A DNA stretch of 8,016 nt from Gammaproteobacteria bacterium (GCA_018667205.1 JABIVN010000187.1:1-8016), one strand, 5' to 3'. Numbered from the stretch's first letter, positions 1 through 7,800 are shown. The notes: a model not told the origin generated them from the letters alone. A program made the numbers and translations.

Positions 1-702
1 CACCTTATCCAGCACATCGGCACCCTTGCCTTCTTCACCCAGCAACACACCTTCTGCTCCCAAAAACTCAACATTTGCTGCGTTACGACTGTCAGCCATA
101 ATCGTCCGTGTTACTGATAACCCACTTGCTTCTCGATCCACGAGGACAAGCGTCAGCCCATCACGATCACCGGCATTACCTGATGACCTTGCAACAACCA
201 CTAGTTTGTCAGCGACATGACCGTCGAGCACAAACTTCTTGCTGCCTGTCACCTTGTAACCGCCATCTGACTTTTCGGCCATCGCATTAGCGCCGTAGGG
301 GTTGTGATGGGGCGTTTCTTCGAGCGCAAGCGCCAGCAGCAACTCACCGCCCACGACCTGCCCAAGTAATTCGGTTTTTTGTTCCTGAGTACCACCATGA
401 AGAATAGCGCTGGTACCTAACACGCCAGTGCCAAACAAAGGAGAAGCAGTCAGCGTTCGACCACATTCTTCCATCACGACTCCAAGCCCCATGTAGCCAA
501 ACCCAAGGCCACCAAAATCTTCGGGGACTGTGATACCTGCCCACCCAAGTTCTACCATCTGACGCCAGGTGTCTCGGTCAAAGCCTGTTTCATCTTTATC
601 ATCACGCAGACGGCGCAGTTGAGTGATGGGCGTGTTGTCTGAACAGAAATTCTTTGCAGAATCCTTCAGCATGTTTTGATCTTCGTTTAATACCAACGGC
701 AT
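1..702 (-). CDS. Acyl-CoA dehydrogenase, N-terminal part (cut by window edge)
   Basis: Open frame of 234 codons running off the left end with no stop; ATG at 702-700 is preceded by AGGAG about six bases upstream, so the start is well supported. The visible part holds the N-terminal helical domain (about 1-120) and the middle beta domain (about 121-234) of the acyl-CoA dehydrogenase family: WAGITVPEDFGG at 54-65, a LALEE segment at 125-129 where most members have the FAD-contacting ALTE motif, and VTGSKKFVLDG at 151-161. These enzymes oxidise acyl-CoA to 2-enoyl-CoA with FAD, in the cytosol, passing electrons to ETF. The absence of the usual GSD sequence after the ALTE-like motif recalls the PimD/FadE subgroup, whose members often work as pairs with a second dehydrogenase gene. 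The C-terminal domain, where the catalytic glutamate would lie, is outside the window, so activity and substrate cannot be judged. A PaaG-like gene lies 122 bases upstream on the same strand. Confidence 0.9.
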   Translation of the reverse strand, partial: MPLVLNEDQNMLKDSAKNFCSDNTPITQLRRLRDDKDETGFDRDTWRQMVELGWAGITVPEDFGGLGFGYMGLGVVMEECGRTLTASPLFGTGVLGTSAILHGGTQEQKTELLGQVVGGELLLALALEETPHHNPYGANAMAEKSDGGYKVTGSKKFVLDGHVADKLVVVARSSGNAGDRDGLTLVLVDREASGLSVTRTIMADSRNAANVEFLGAEGVLLGEEGKGADVLDKV

Positions 703-722
703 TTCTGAACTCCTAAATCTGA

Positions 723-731
723 TCTATAACA
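723..731 (-). promoter_or_regulatory. Possible extended -10 promoter of the acyl-CoA dehydrogenase
   Basis: Read on the minus strand, TG-T-TATAGA matches an extended -10 element (TGnTATAAT) with one mismatch in the hexamer. It lies about 20 bases before the acyl-CoA dehydrogenase ATG, which would give a short leader holding only the ribosome binding site. No good -35 hexamer is found at 16-18 bases, so this rests on the -10 alone. Confidence 0.25.
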
Positions 732-754
732 ATACAAGCAACTTTGAATAGTAC

Positions 755-786
755 CATTGTCTCCGTCAGGATGCTGCCTGACAATG
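755..786 (-). other. Intergenic hairpin with two alternative pairings
   Basis: GTCAGG (765-770) and CCTGAC (777-782) form a perfect 6-bp stem around a 6-base loop. CATTGTC (755-761) can also pair perfectly with GACAATG (780-786); the two pairings overlap at 780-782, so they compete, or combine only with a bulge. It lies between the PaaG-like stop and the acyl-CoA dehydrogenase start. No T-run follows on either strand, so it is not a classical rho-independent terminator; an mRNA processing or attenuation structure is possible. Confidence 0.4.
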
Positions 787-824
787 AAGATGATTTCACG
801 ACAGATATTCGCTGACGCAGACGT

Positions 825-1604
825 CTATTTACCCGTAAATTTCGCAGGTCGTTTTTCAAGAAAGGCTTTTACGCCTTCCCTATTGTCTGCCGAAGCACTG
901 GCAATACCCTGCAGGTTAGCTTCCAGCTGAAACTGTTCGGAATAACTGTTAGAGAATGTCGCCCAATAGGCTTGCCGCATCAGACCGAGGGATCTTGGCC
1001 CGTTCGCCAGCCGTGTCGCCAAAGCAAGCGCCTCTTCCATCAGTTTGTCGTCATCAACAACGCGGTTAACCAGCCCCCAATCAAGCGCTGTTTCAGCAGG
1101 CAAACGTTCAGCAAGCATGGAAAGTTCGACCGCCCGACTCCATCCAATTATCCGGGGAAGCAAAAATGTAGCACCACCATCGGGAACCAAACCGATATTA
1201 GCGAATGCCTGCAGAAAGTAAGCGCTTCGAGCTGCGACGACAAGATCCGCCATCACAGCAAAGCTCATGCCTACGCCAACCGCTGCTCCGTTCACGGCAC
1301 TCACCATCGGAATTTCCATATTTCGCAACTTGGTCATCACCGGATGATAGTGCGTTTCAAGGACACTACCAGCAGCTGGCAAGCCATCTGCCGCGCCCAT
1401 TGTCTGCAAGTTAGCCCCCGCACAAAACGCGCGTCCTTCTCCGGTTATCAATAAACATCGTGCATCACTCCCGATGATATCTGTAATCGCAGAAGACATT
1501 TCCTGAACCATATTAGGCGACAATGCGTTCAACACCTCAGGCGCATTGAGTTTGAGGACCGCAACATGACCGACGTAGTCGATCACAACATTTTCATAAG
1601 ACAT
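825..1604 (-). CDS. Enoyl-CoA hydratase/isomerase family protein, PaaG-like
   Basis: A 259-residue protein, the usual length for single-domain crotonases. The oxyanion-hole segments are visible: GRAFCAGANL at 58-67 and NGAAVGVGMSFAVMADLV at 105-122. The two glutamates that catalyse water addition in classical enoyl-CoA hydratase are replaced: the first position is Ser114, the second Phe134. Instead the segment NIGLVPDGGATFLLPR (136-151) carries Asp142, matching the pattern of PaaG-type isomerases (1,2-epoxyphenylacetyl-CoA isomerase and delta3,delta2-enoyl-CoA isomerases), in which I recall an aspartate here as catalytic. I therefore infer an acyl-CoA isomerase, or a hydratase-like enzyme of altered chemistry, rather than a standard hydratase; the substrate is unknown. 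The ATG at 1604 has only a weak GAGTGA ribosome site, but the frame begins as family members do. It lies just upstream of the acyl-CoA dehydrogenase, consistent with one acyl-CoA degradation unit, and is preceded by a tandem repeat that may control it. Confidence 0.9.
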   Translation of the reverse strand: MSYENVVIDYVGHVAVLKLNAPEVLNALSPNMVQEMSSAITDIIGSDARCLLITGEGRAFCAGANLQTMGAADGLPAAGSVLETHYHPVMTKLRNMEIPMVSAVNGAAVGVGMSFAVMADLVVAARSAYFLQAFANIGLVPDGGATFLLPRIIGWSRAVELSMLAERLPAETALDWGLVNRVVDDDKLMEEALALATRLANGPRSLGLMRQAYWATFSNSYSEQFQLEANLQGIASASADNREGVKAFLEKRPAKFTGK

Positions 1605-1652
1605 AGTTTCACTCAGCAGTTTCTTTGGTTGACGATGAAGTTAATAATTATT

Positions 1653-1706
1653 GGTTTTATGATCAAGTGTTAATGGTTTTATGATCAAGTGTTAATGGCT
1701 TTATGA
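1653..1706. repeat. 22-bp direct tandem repeat, two perfect copies plus partial third
   Basis: The 22-base unit at 1653-1674 is repeated without any change at 1675-1696, and 1697-1706 repeats its first ten bases with one mismatch. Each unit has a TTATGATCAAGTG core containing the palindrome TGATCA. The array is AT-rich and sits 49 bases before the PaaG-like start codon, after the oxidase stop. A 22-bp period is close to two helical turns, so bound proteins would lie on one face of the DNA. It may be an operator array or only a recent slippage duplication. Confidence 0.95.
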
Positions 1707-1710
1707 AAAG

Positions 1711-1728
1711 GTCGATCAGATAATCGAC
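1711..1728 (-). terminator. Weak terminator-like hairpin at the oxidase stop codon
   Basis: GTCGAT (1711-1716) and ATCGAC (1723-1728) form a perfect 6-bp stem with a 6-base loop, starting within the oxidase stop codon. On the minus strand it is followed by CTTTTC, a poor U-tract. It could partly terminate the tetR-pdxA-oxidase transcript before the PaaG-like gene, but the stem is short and the T-run is broken. Confidence 0.35.
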
Positions 1729-2921
1729 TATTGGGGTCGCAACCCTCTTATATAATCGTTGAGAAAGACACCCTCGGGGTCATACTGATCACGAACACGC
1801 CACCAGTCATGCCATCGAGGATAAATACGGCCAAAGTCATCGCCGTTTAGGTAATTCACTTTCCCCCAGTGGGGGCGCCCGCCATAAGCCACAAAAACCT
1901 CTTCACAGGCTCTATAGTAAGGTTCTTCATCTAGCTTGATGTCCTGGTGAACAGAGATCGTAACAGTCTCGCGATCTGATGCCATTGACAGCCAGATATC
2001 GTCTGCAGCAACCGTGCGATACTCAACGGGCCACCGCACGCTAGGAAACCGGTGATGGATCAGGTGTCTAATCGCCGCGAAACAGGCCTGCCCATTCTCT
2101 GCAGGGACACTGTATTCCATCTCTGTATGTAGGTGCGGCCTGTGATTTGGCAGGACCTCGTAGCTCCAGGCAACTCTTCCGCCTTCTTCCGCCAGCGGGT
2201 ATTCGGGTTCCGTTACCACGGGATTGATTGTCTTGATATTTGCCTCGTCAGTTCCCGGATACCAGAAGAATTCAAACCTGTCGTTTTCCGCGCTCAAGCC
2301 TGCAATGCGATCAACGGTGTCATCATAACTGGCAACGTGAATATGTTCGCTGAGGACCACGCTCTCCTGCAACTTCATCCTGATTCGGGTGATCAGACCC
2401 GCAGACCCCACACTAAGACGTGCGATGTTGAATAGCTCAGGCAGCTCGCTTTTCGAGCACTCAACCTGTTCGCCGTTAGCTAAGATGATATGCAACCCAG
2501 TGACTGAGGCTGACATATTCTGAAAATTGCGGCCAGTACCGTGAGTACCCGTCGCAATCGCGCCGCCAAGTAGTTGACGGTCTATATCACCCTGGTTTTT
2601 TAACGCCAGGCCATGGTCGTGTAATTGACCGCCTAGGCTATATATTGAAGAGCCTGCTTTGATCCATGCTTCCTGAGCCTGCCGGTCGACTCCAATGAGT
2701 CCTGCCAGGCCACTACTATCAACAATGACAGAATCATTGGTGACCAAAGGCGCGTGACTATGGCCGGCGCCAGCGACACGAATCGTTTTACCCGCTTGCG
2801 CGCACTGCCTTACAACAGCCGATGCCTGCGCCTCGCTGCGGACAAAAACAAGAGATTCTAATGAGGCCTGTTGGCGACCCGACCAATTTTTCCATTGCAT
2901 TGAGGCGTATTCCGGAGCCAT
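1728..2921 (-). CDS. FAD-linked aldonolactone/alditol oxidase
   Basis: A 397-residue member of the VAO-type flavoprotein oxidases, of the size of L-gulono-/D-arabinono-1,4-lactone oxidases and bacterial alditol oxidase. The N-terminal FAD domain (about 20-190) shows RVAGAGHSHAPL (48-59), where His54 is in the position that binds FAD covalently in many relatives, and a QGDIDRQLLGGAIATGTHG stretch (110-128). The C-terminal ALO-type domain carries Glu300 and Arg302 (PVEYRTV), His325 (SVHQD) and Lys354 (HWGK). Order and spacing resemble the Glu, Arg, His and Lys catalytic set I recall for Streptomyces alditol oxidase. The end DPEGVFLNDY (381-390) is typical of the family. No signal peptide or membrane segment is seen, so a cytosolic enzyme oxidising a sugar lactone or polyol with O2 or another acceptor is inferred. 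The start is uncertain: ATG at 2921 has AGGGTGA directly against it, while an in-frame ATG at 2900 just precedes the conserved WKNWSG. The pdxA-family gene ends 37 bases upstream, so co-transcription is likely. Confidence 0.88.
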   Translation of the reverse strand: MAPEYASMQWKNWSGRQQASLESLVFVRSEAQASAVVRQCAQAGKTIRVAGAGHSHAPLVTNDSVIVDSSGLAGLIGVDRQAQEAWIKAGSSIYSLGGQLHDHGLALKNQGDIDRQLLGGAIATGTHGTGRNFQNMSASVTGLHIILANGEQVECSKSELPELFNIARLSVGSAGLITRIRMKLQESVVLSEHIHVASYDDTVDRIAGLSAENDRFEFFWYPGTDEANIKTINPVVTEPEYPLAEEGGRVAWSYEVLPNHRPHLHTEMEYSVPAENGQACFAAIRHLIHHRFPSVRWPVEYRTVAADDIWLSMASDRETVTISVHQDIKLDEEPYYRACEEVFVAYGGRPHWGKVNYLNGDDFGRIYPRWHDWWRVRDQYDPEGVFLNDYIRGLRPQ

Positions 2922-2958
2922 TCACCCTAGGGATTAAGACTCTAGCACATTCTAAATT

Positions 2959-3957
2959 CTATGTAAGTGATTGATTTAACATATTAATAGCTGCCTGAGC
3001 AGCCTTAACGAGTCCCCCTGCATCGGCAAGATTCTGCCCTGCAATATCGAACGCCGTACCGTGATCTACAGAGGTACGAATGAACGGAATACCCATAGTA
3101 GCCGTAATACTTTCCTCGAAATTATGGACTTTAATCGCGATATGTCCCTGGTCATGATAAAGCGCGAGCACTGCGTCAAACTCGTTATTGATCGCCCGAT
3201 AGAAAATCGAATCGGCTGGAAAAGGACCCCTGACATCCAGGCCAAGGGCTTGGCAGGTTGCTACTGCTGGCGCAATTTCTTCAATCTCTTCTCGCCCCAG
3301 CATGCCGCCTTCACCACCGTGGGGATTTAGCGCAGCAACAGCAACCCTTGGGCTGCTGATCCCCCAATTCTCGAGACTCTCAACTGTTAACCTGAGTTTT
3401 TCCACCAGAACGGGCTGCTTCACATAGGCGACCGCCTGAGCGAGCGATTTATGCGTTGAAAGGTGAGCAACTTTTAAGCCCGTTGTCATCAGCATTGTGG
3501 CTGTTATCGTCGAACCGGTCATCCTCGACAGAATTTCCTGGTGACCAATGTCACCGTGAAAGCCCGCCGCATGAACTGCTTCCTTATTAATCGGACAGGT
3601 CACAACCCCCTGAATCCGAGTATCAAGGCAGAGCGTTACAGCTGTTTCAAAGTATCTCACGGCGGCCTCGCCGCAGGATGCCGCGACCTGCCCTGTCACC
3701 AAGCTGGAGACATCAAAGGCAACAGGCTCAAGCACCTGAATAATCTGCGGCGAATCGACGACATCTTCGGGAGACTCTATGACTTTAATCCCGTGCCGGC
3801 AGCCCGTCTGCCGCATCGCCTGGCGCAGGCAATCAGCTGAGCCTATGACAAAGATGGTGGCTGAACCACGACTCAGCTCGTTGTATGCCTTTACGATAAT
3901 TTCCGCGCCAACGCCCGCAGGGTCACCCATCGTAATGGCGAGCAGAGGCTTTTTCAT
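2959..3957 (-). CDS. PdxA-family NAD-dependent dehydrogenase, probably PdxA2-like
   Basis: With the start at 3957 the protein has 332 residues, the usual PdxA length (about 330); an upstream in-frame start at 3987 is rejected because AGGAG lies five bases before the 3957 ATG and the family begins with this TMGDPAGVG segment (9-17). The three metal-binding histidines of PdxA are present: His159 (STHKSL), His213 (NPHGGEGG) and His268 (LYHDQGH), close to 166, 211 and 266 in E. coli. The ending FIRTSVDHGTAFDIAG (292-307) is also conserved. The sequence YHDQGHIAIK (267-276), instead of the YHDQGLPVLK of E. coli PdxA, points to the PdxA2 branch, which oxidises 4-phospho-D-threonate or -erythronate to dihydroxyacetone phosphate. 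None of the usual pdxA neighbours (surA, ksgA, apaH) is nearby, which also speaks against a vitamin B6 role. The DUF1537-type kinase normally paired with PdxA2 is not in the window. A TetR gene lies 94 bases upstream. Confidence 0.85.
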   Translation of the reverse strand: MKKPLLAITMGDPAGVGAEIIVKAYNELSRGSATIFVIGSADCLRQAMRQTGCRHGIKVIESPEDVVDSPQIIQVLEPVAFDVSSLVTGQVAASCGEAAVRYFETAVTLCLDTRIQGVVTCPINKEAVHAAGFHGDIGHQEILSRMTGSTITATMLMTTGLKVAHLSTHKSLAQAVAYVKQPVLVEKLRLTVESLENWGISSPRVAVAALNPHGGEGGMLGREEIEEIAPAVATCQALGLDVRGPFPADSIFYRAINNEFDAVLALYHDQGHIAIKVHNFEESITATMGIPFIRTSVDHGTAFDIAGQNLADAGGLVKAAQAAINMLNQSLT

Positions 3958-3962
3958 GGTTT

Positions 3963-3968
3963 CTCCTA
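3963..3968 (-). promoter_or_regulatory. Ribosome binding site fixing the PdxA-family start
   Basis: TAGGAG on the minus strand, five bases before the ATG at 3957, is the strongest Shine-Dalgarno site in the window. It lies inside the longer open frame, so it decides for the shorter 332-residue protein. Confidence 0.8.
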
Positions 3969-4051
3969 AGTTAAGTAAAACGATCAATGTGGTTTAGATC
4001 AGTCGCTACACTGTTGGTTTTCGACACAACGATAACCCCCGGGTCTGGCAA

Positions 4052-4711
4052 CTACTTAAGAACGGAACGCAATAACAGGTTTAGCGTTTGATCCTGTTCT
4101 TCAGCGAGAAACCTAATCGCTTTTGCTACAGGTCGGTCAGGTAACTGCTGATGTGCCGGAGTCATCTCGCGTCCATGCTGCAACTTCAGCAGGCTCGCCA
4201 CGCCATGCAGACCTGCCCAAACAATAGCGGCGATTTCTTCCTCTTCCCTGTCTACAAACAACCGGTACCGTTTACCAAGCTGAATCACGCCCAACAGATG
4301 ACCGAAGCAAAGCCCGCTCGCTTCCTGCAGCCTGGGATAATCGCCGAACACGAACAGGCTTGAATCAAAAAATAATTGATACTTTTCAGCGTGCTCGCGT
4401 GAGAAGTCGAGGTAACAACGTCCAAGATTCATAAATGATTCCATTGGTGACGTCTCTTCAGACAGCAATACCTGCATCTGGCCGCTCAGGATCTGAAAGC
4501 CCCAGGTGGCGATACCTGCAAACAGGGCGTTCTTAGAATCAAAATGACGATAAGGGGCTGTTGGTGAAACACCAATTCCTCTCGCTAGGGCCCGCAGGCT
4601 TAAAGACTCAGCATTTTCCCGACGCAAGTGCTCGCAGGCTGCCTTGAGTATCGCTAAGCGGAGATCGCCATGATGATAGCTGCCGGTTGAGTCTTCAGAT
4701 GTCTGTGTCAT
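4052..4711 (-). CDS. TetR/AcrR-family transcriptional regulator with WHG-type C-terminus
   Basis: A 219-residue one-component regulator. The N-terminal DNA-binding domain (about 12-65) has SYHHGDLRLAILKAA (11-25), the start typical of the WHG-domain subgroup, and a helix-turn-helix at about 38-57 (LSLRALARGIGVSPTAPYRHF). The ligand-binding part follows; YQLFF (111-115) and the WAGLHG motif (165-170) match the WHG-type C-terminal domain. Such proteins are usually repressors released by a small ligand; the ligand here cannot be read from sequence. The ATG at 4711 has a weak AAGAG ribosome site. It stands first in front of the pdxA-family and oxidase genes on the same strand, so it may control them and itself, possibly with the acyl-CoA genes further on. 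It is separated from the VWA gene by 114 bases, with no strong terminator seen between them. Confidence 0.92.
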   Translation of the reverse strand: MTQTSEDSTGSYHHGDLRLAILKAACEHLRRENAESLSLRALARGIGVSPTAPYRHFDSKNALFAGIATWGFQILSGQMQVLLSEETSPMESFMNLGRCYLDFSREHAEKYQLFFDSSLFVFGDYPRLQEASGLCFGHLLGVIQLGKRYRLFVDREEEEIAAIVWAGLHGVASLLKLQHGREMTPAHQQLPDRPVAKAIRFLAEEQDQTLNLLLRSVLK

Positions 4712-4726
4712 TGCTCTTTAGTACGC

Positions 4727-4736
4727 GTTCTTGAAC
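4727..4736. promoter_or_regulatory. Short palindrome upstream of tetR, possible operator
   Basis: GTTC-TT-GAAC is an inverted repeat with 4-base arms, 15 bases before the tetR start codon. TetR regulators often bind short palindromes near their own start. The arms are short and no second copy was found near the other promoters, so support is weak. Confidence 0.18.
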
Positions 4737-4825
4737 TTTTTTGTCATAGCGCTGGGCCATCCTATCCGATGTTAACGCTGTTCTCACCTAGTTCAGTCAC
4801 CCGTTACTTACAGCGGGTCAGCGGA

Positions 4826-7800
4826 CTAACCGGTGAGACTTCTGTAAACTCGGGATACTTCCTCCGGCAACTGCGCCAAATCCTGAATCACCATATACTG
4901 ACTGTCCGCACACATCGCACGCAGATAGTCATGGCCCGATGGGTCAACTGTCAAACAGTATGTCAGCACACCCTGTTGCTTAGCTTCCGATAAAGCTTTC
5001 ATTGTATCCATCAAACCATAATCTCGCGAATTCCTGTCGGCCCCATAATCATGGTCTTGCGGATAACCGTCTGACATGATGATCAGCGCTTTAATCCTGG
5101 AGCCAGTTTCGATTAGGCGACGCGTGGCATGCCGGATTGGTGGTCCCATTCGCGTACTTCTGCAGGGCTTGATGCCCCCAATACGCCCTTTGGTCAGCGC
5201 GTTGAATGGCTCATCAAAATCTTTACAAAGATAGTAATCGACTTGATCCCGCCCATACCCGGAGAAACCGCATACCGAATAGGCATCTCCCAAAGATTCA
5301 AGTGCATCTGCCATCAAAACAACGGACTCTTTTTCTACATCAATGATCCTCCGGGAGACATCCTCCAGCGCGTTCTTTTTTTGAAAGAAGTCGACAAGGT
5401 ATTCGTCGTCATCAATATCCAGAGGCACGAGAGGGTCGGCACCCGGGTCAGGAATAATGTCGTCAGTGGACGCGCTCATATCCAACAGAAACAACGTAGA
5501 GACATCCCGGTCTTTTCTCTGACGTTGGATATAAATATTGTCATCGGGCGTTAGCCCCGCCTTGCGATCAACCAAATAAGAAATGGCGCGTTCCAGGTCG
5601 AGTTCTTCTCCTTCCTCGACGCCTTTTACCTTTCGCAGCATCTCTGGTTTTACCTTGTTCAACTGCTGCCGAATTTTTCTCGACAGATCCTCGTGGTCTC
5701 GAAGCACAGCGCTCACATACTGTTCGTCTATGTCCAACTCTCTGTGCTCAAACAAAGTACACCACTTGGATCGGTAGTCTGATATCTGGTAGTCCCATTC
5801 ATCATATTGGTGCTCACTCGCATCGCTCGAACGCGATGATATTCCTCCTAGAAACTCGGCCAGTCCTTCTTTGTCTCCTGGATCAATTTCCCCAGGCTCA
5901 CTTCCAAGCTCGTTCTCAAGTTCAGTCAGTAACATAGCCACGCCTTCTCCGACATCGCCTTTCTTTAAGTCTCCCAGCTCGACCTGATCTTGGTCACTTC
6001 CCGGCATTTCTGAACCTGGAGGTTGGTCGGGCATAGACTCTAGTTCTGCCTGAAGCTCCTCGACCAGTGCATCTATTCTTAGCGTCGAGTTCACTTGTTC
6101 TACATCAAGCTGTCCCCGGTACGGCACCGGTTCTGGCAGCTCCTCTAGGAGCATCGCCATTTCCTCGGTCTTGACGCTCGTCGTCTCTTGACCCGCCACA
6201 ACCTCGCCCGGAGATTCAAGTAACCGGTAACATAGCCCGACGACGTTCAGCACTGCATCGATGTCCGAGGTTGTGTTTTTTAAGCTTTCAAGTGTTTGCC
6301 ATAGCAGAGCCGCTTCGGGCCAGTAGATTTGGCGCACATGCTTTTCATAAGGTGAGTCGAGGCTGGTCTGCACAAGCGCCTCCAGTAACTGAGCTTTACG
6401 AGTTCGCGCCTTAACCGGCCTAGCCTGGGCCGCTCGGTTTTTTTGACGTGTTAACTGGCTCTGCATGCCGGGATAACGATTCGCGAGCAGCCAGTCGATC
6501 CTCGCATCCTCTGCAATCAGAAACAGGCGCTCTGCCAGCTGTCGGTCCGGATAAGCGCCCAACACCGTATTAATTTGTTCGATCTGCGCAAAGCAACCAA
6601 ACTCTGCATAACCGAGCTGATGAAAGAGCGATACTTTGTAAAACCCAAAGTTATCGGCCTCAGCCTCGAAGATATTGACCGTTTTAGGCAATCGCACCAC
6701 CCGCCCATCATTGTCCGGTAAATCCAGACCGACGCCGTCTCCGCGCAACCCTTCCAGGTTGCGGGGCAATACATCAGAACGCTCGTCGATGCTTTCCACT
6801 ACAACTTTTCTAGCGCTGATCGCCTCTGCAAGCAGATCGAAAGTTCTTCTATGATCCTCGAATGAAACCCGACCCTGCAAGGAAGCCAGCATCTCGTTCG
6901 ATTGAACAGACTCCAAATTAAAGTAAGCCTGCCCGGCAAGCTCGTTACGCTTGGCAATTTCGTTACCTAACTGCACCCATTGCCTGATGACGTTCTGACG
7001 TCCCAACGGAAGCTTTCCCGCTTTTCTATTAAAGGCCGCTAAGCTGTTCGCATGCTCAATCGCCGCTCCCTGTTCAAGGATCAATGAAACCTGACCAGCG
7101 TCGAAAGCCTTGAGCGCTTCAAAAGAATCGATCAAGTCTTCGAACAGGGAAGACGCGGCATGTTTTAACATGGCAGCCTCAACCAACCTCATTTGAACGT
7201 CAGAAAATTTATCGTAAAGATGACCAACATGCTCAAGGTAGACAAGGCACCCTTGGCTAGACTTCAGCTGAAACCGTCTAACCATCGACCACGAAACGTT
7301 GACCGACTGCTCACTCAATAACAGGAACCTGGACAGATCATCACGGTCAAGGTCGAACATGTCACGGCCCACTTCAACCCAAGAGAGCACATTATCAGCA
7401 TCCCCCCGAGCGAGAAGCGCCTGCGCTACCCGAAAGTAACCTCCGATCAAACCGGAGGCATGCTGGTACTTCGCATGCAGCGCTAAACCAGCCTGTTCCA
7501 GCTCGGATATTTGCCTCGAATAACCAACTTCGACCGCTCCGAGCAGCAGCCGCAGGTAATTAGCGGCCGGTTCAAACGAATAACCCGAGAGTTGTTCTGC
7601 AGCCTTCGTTATCTCCATGAGTCGCGCAGGATGATCAATCACCTCTGCGATTTCTAACAATAAGTTCACCGTCTCAAATGAACGCCAGCCAGAATCTCCG
7701 ATGATCACACAGCTTTCGGCAAAGCGATTTATCTGCTCCGAGGAAAAAACGGCGCCAAGGGCAACGATTGTCAACCTAAAACGCGAAGCAGTATCCCGGT

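Noticed and set aside
344..544. 66-codon minus-strand open frame
   Set aside because: It is out of frame within the acyl-CoA dehydrogenase, rich in Trp and Arg, with no family resemblance.
972..1454. 160-codon plus-strand open frame
   Set aside because: It lies antisense inside the PaaG-like gene, has no recognisable motif and an unlikely composition; it is a shadow of the real gene.
3958..3987. Upstream in-frame start adding ten residues to the PdxA-family protein
   Set aside because: The strong AGGAG site lies within this extension and serves the ATG at 3957; family proteins begin at that point.
4727..4746. Plus-strand terminator formed by GTTCTTGAAC followed by a T-run
   Set aside because: The palindrome can form only a 4-bp stem with a 2-base loop, and no plus-strand gene precedes it.
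4799..4818. Hairpin ACCCG/CGGGT downstream of the VWA gene as a terminator
   Set aside because: Only a 5-bp stem with a 10-base loop and no T-run after it on the minus strand; too weak to call.
5129..5554. 141-codon plus-strand open frame
   Set aside because: It is antisense to the VWA domain coding region, which is clearly the true gene; no family features are visible.
6517..6774. 85-codon minus-strand open frame
   Set aside because: It is out of frame within the VWA gene, whose own frame carries conserved CbbO/NorD sequence here.
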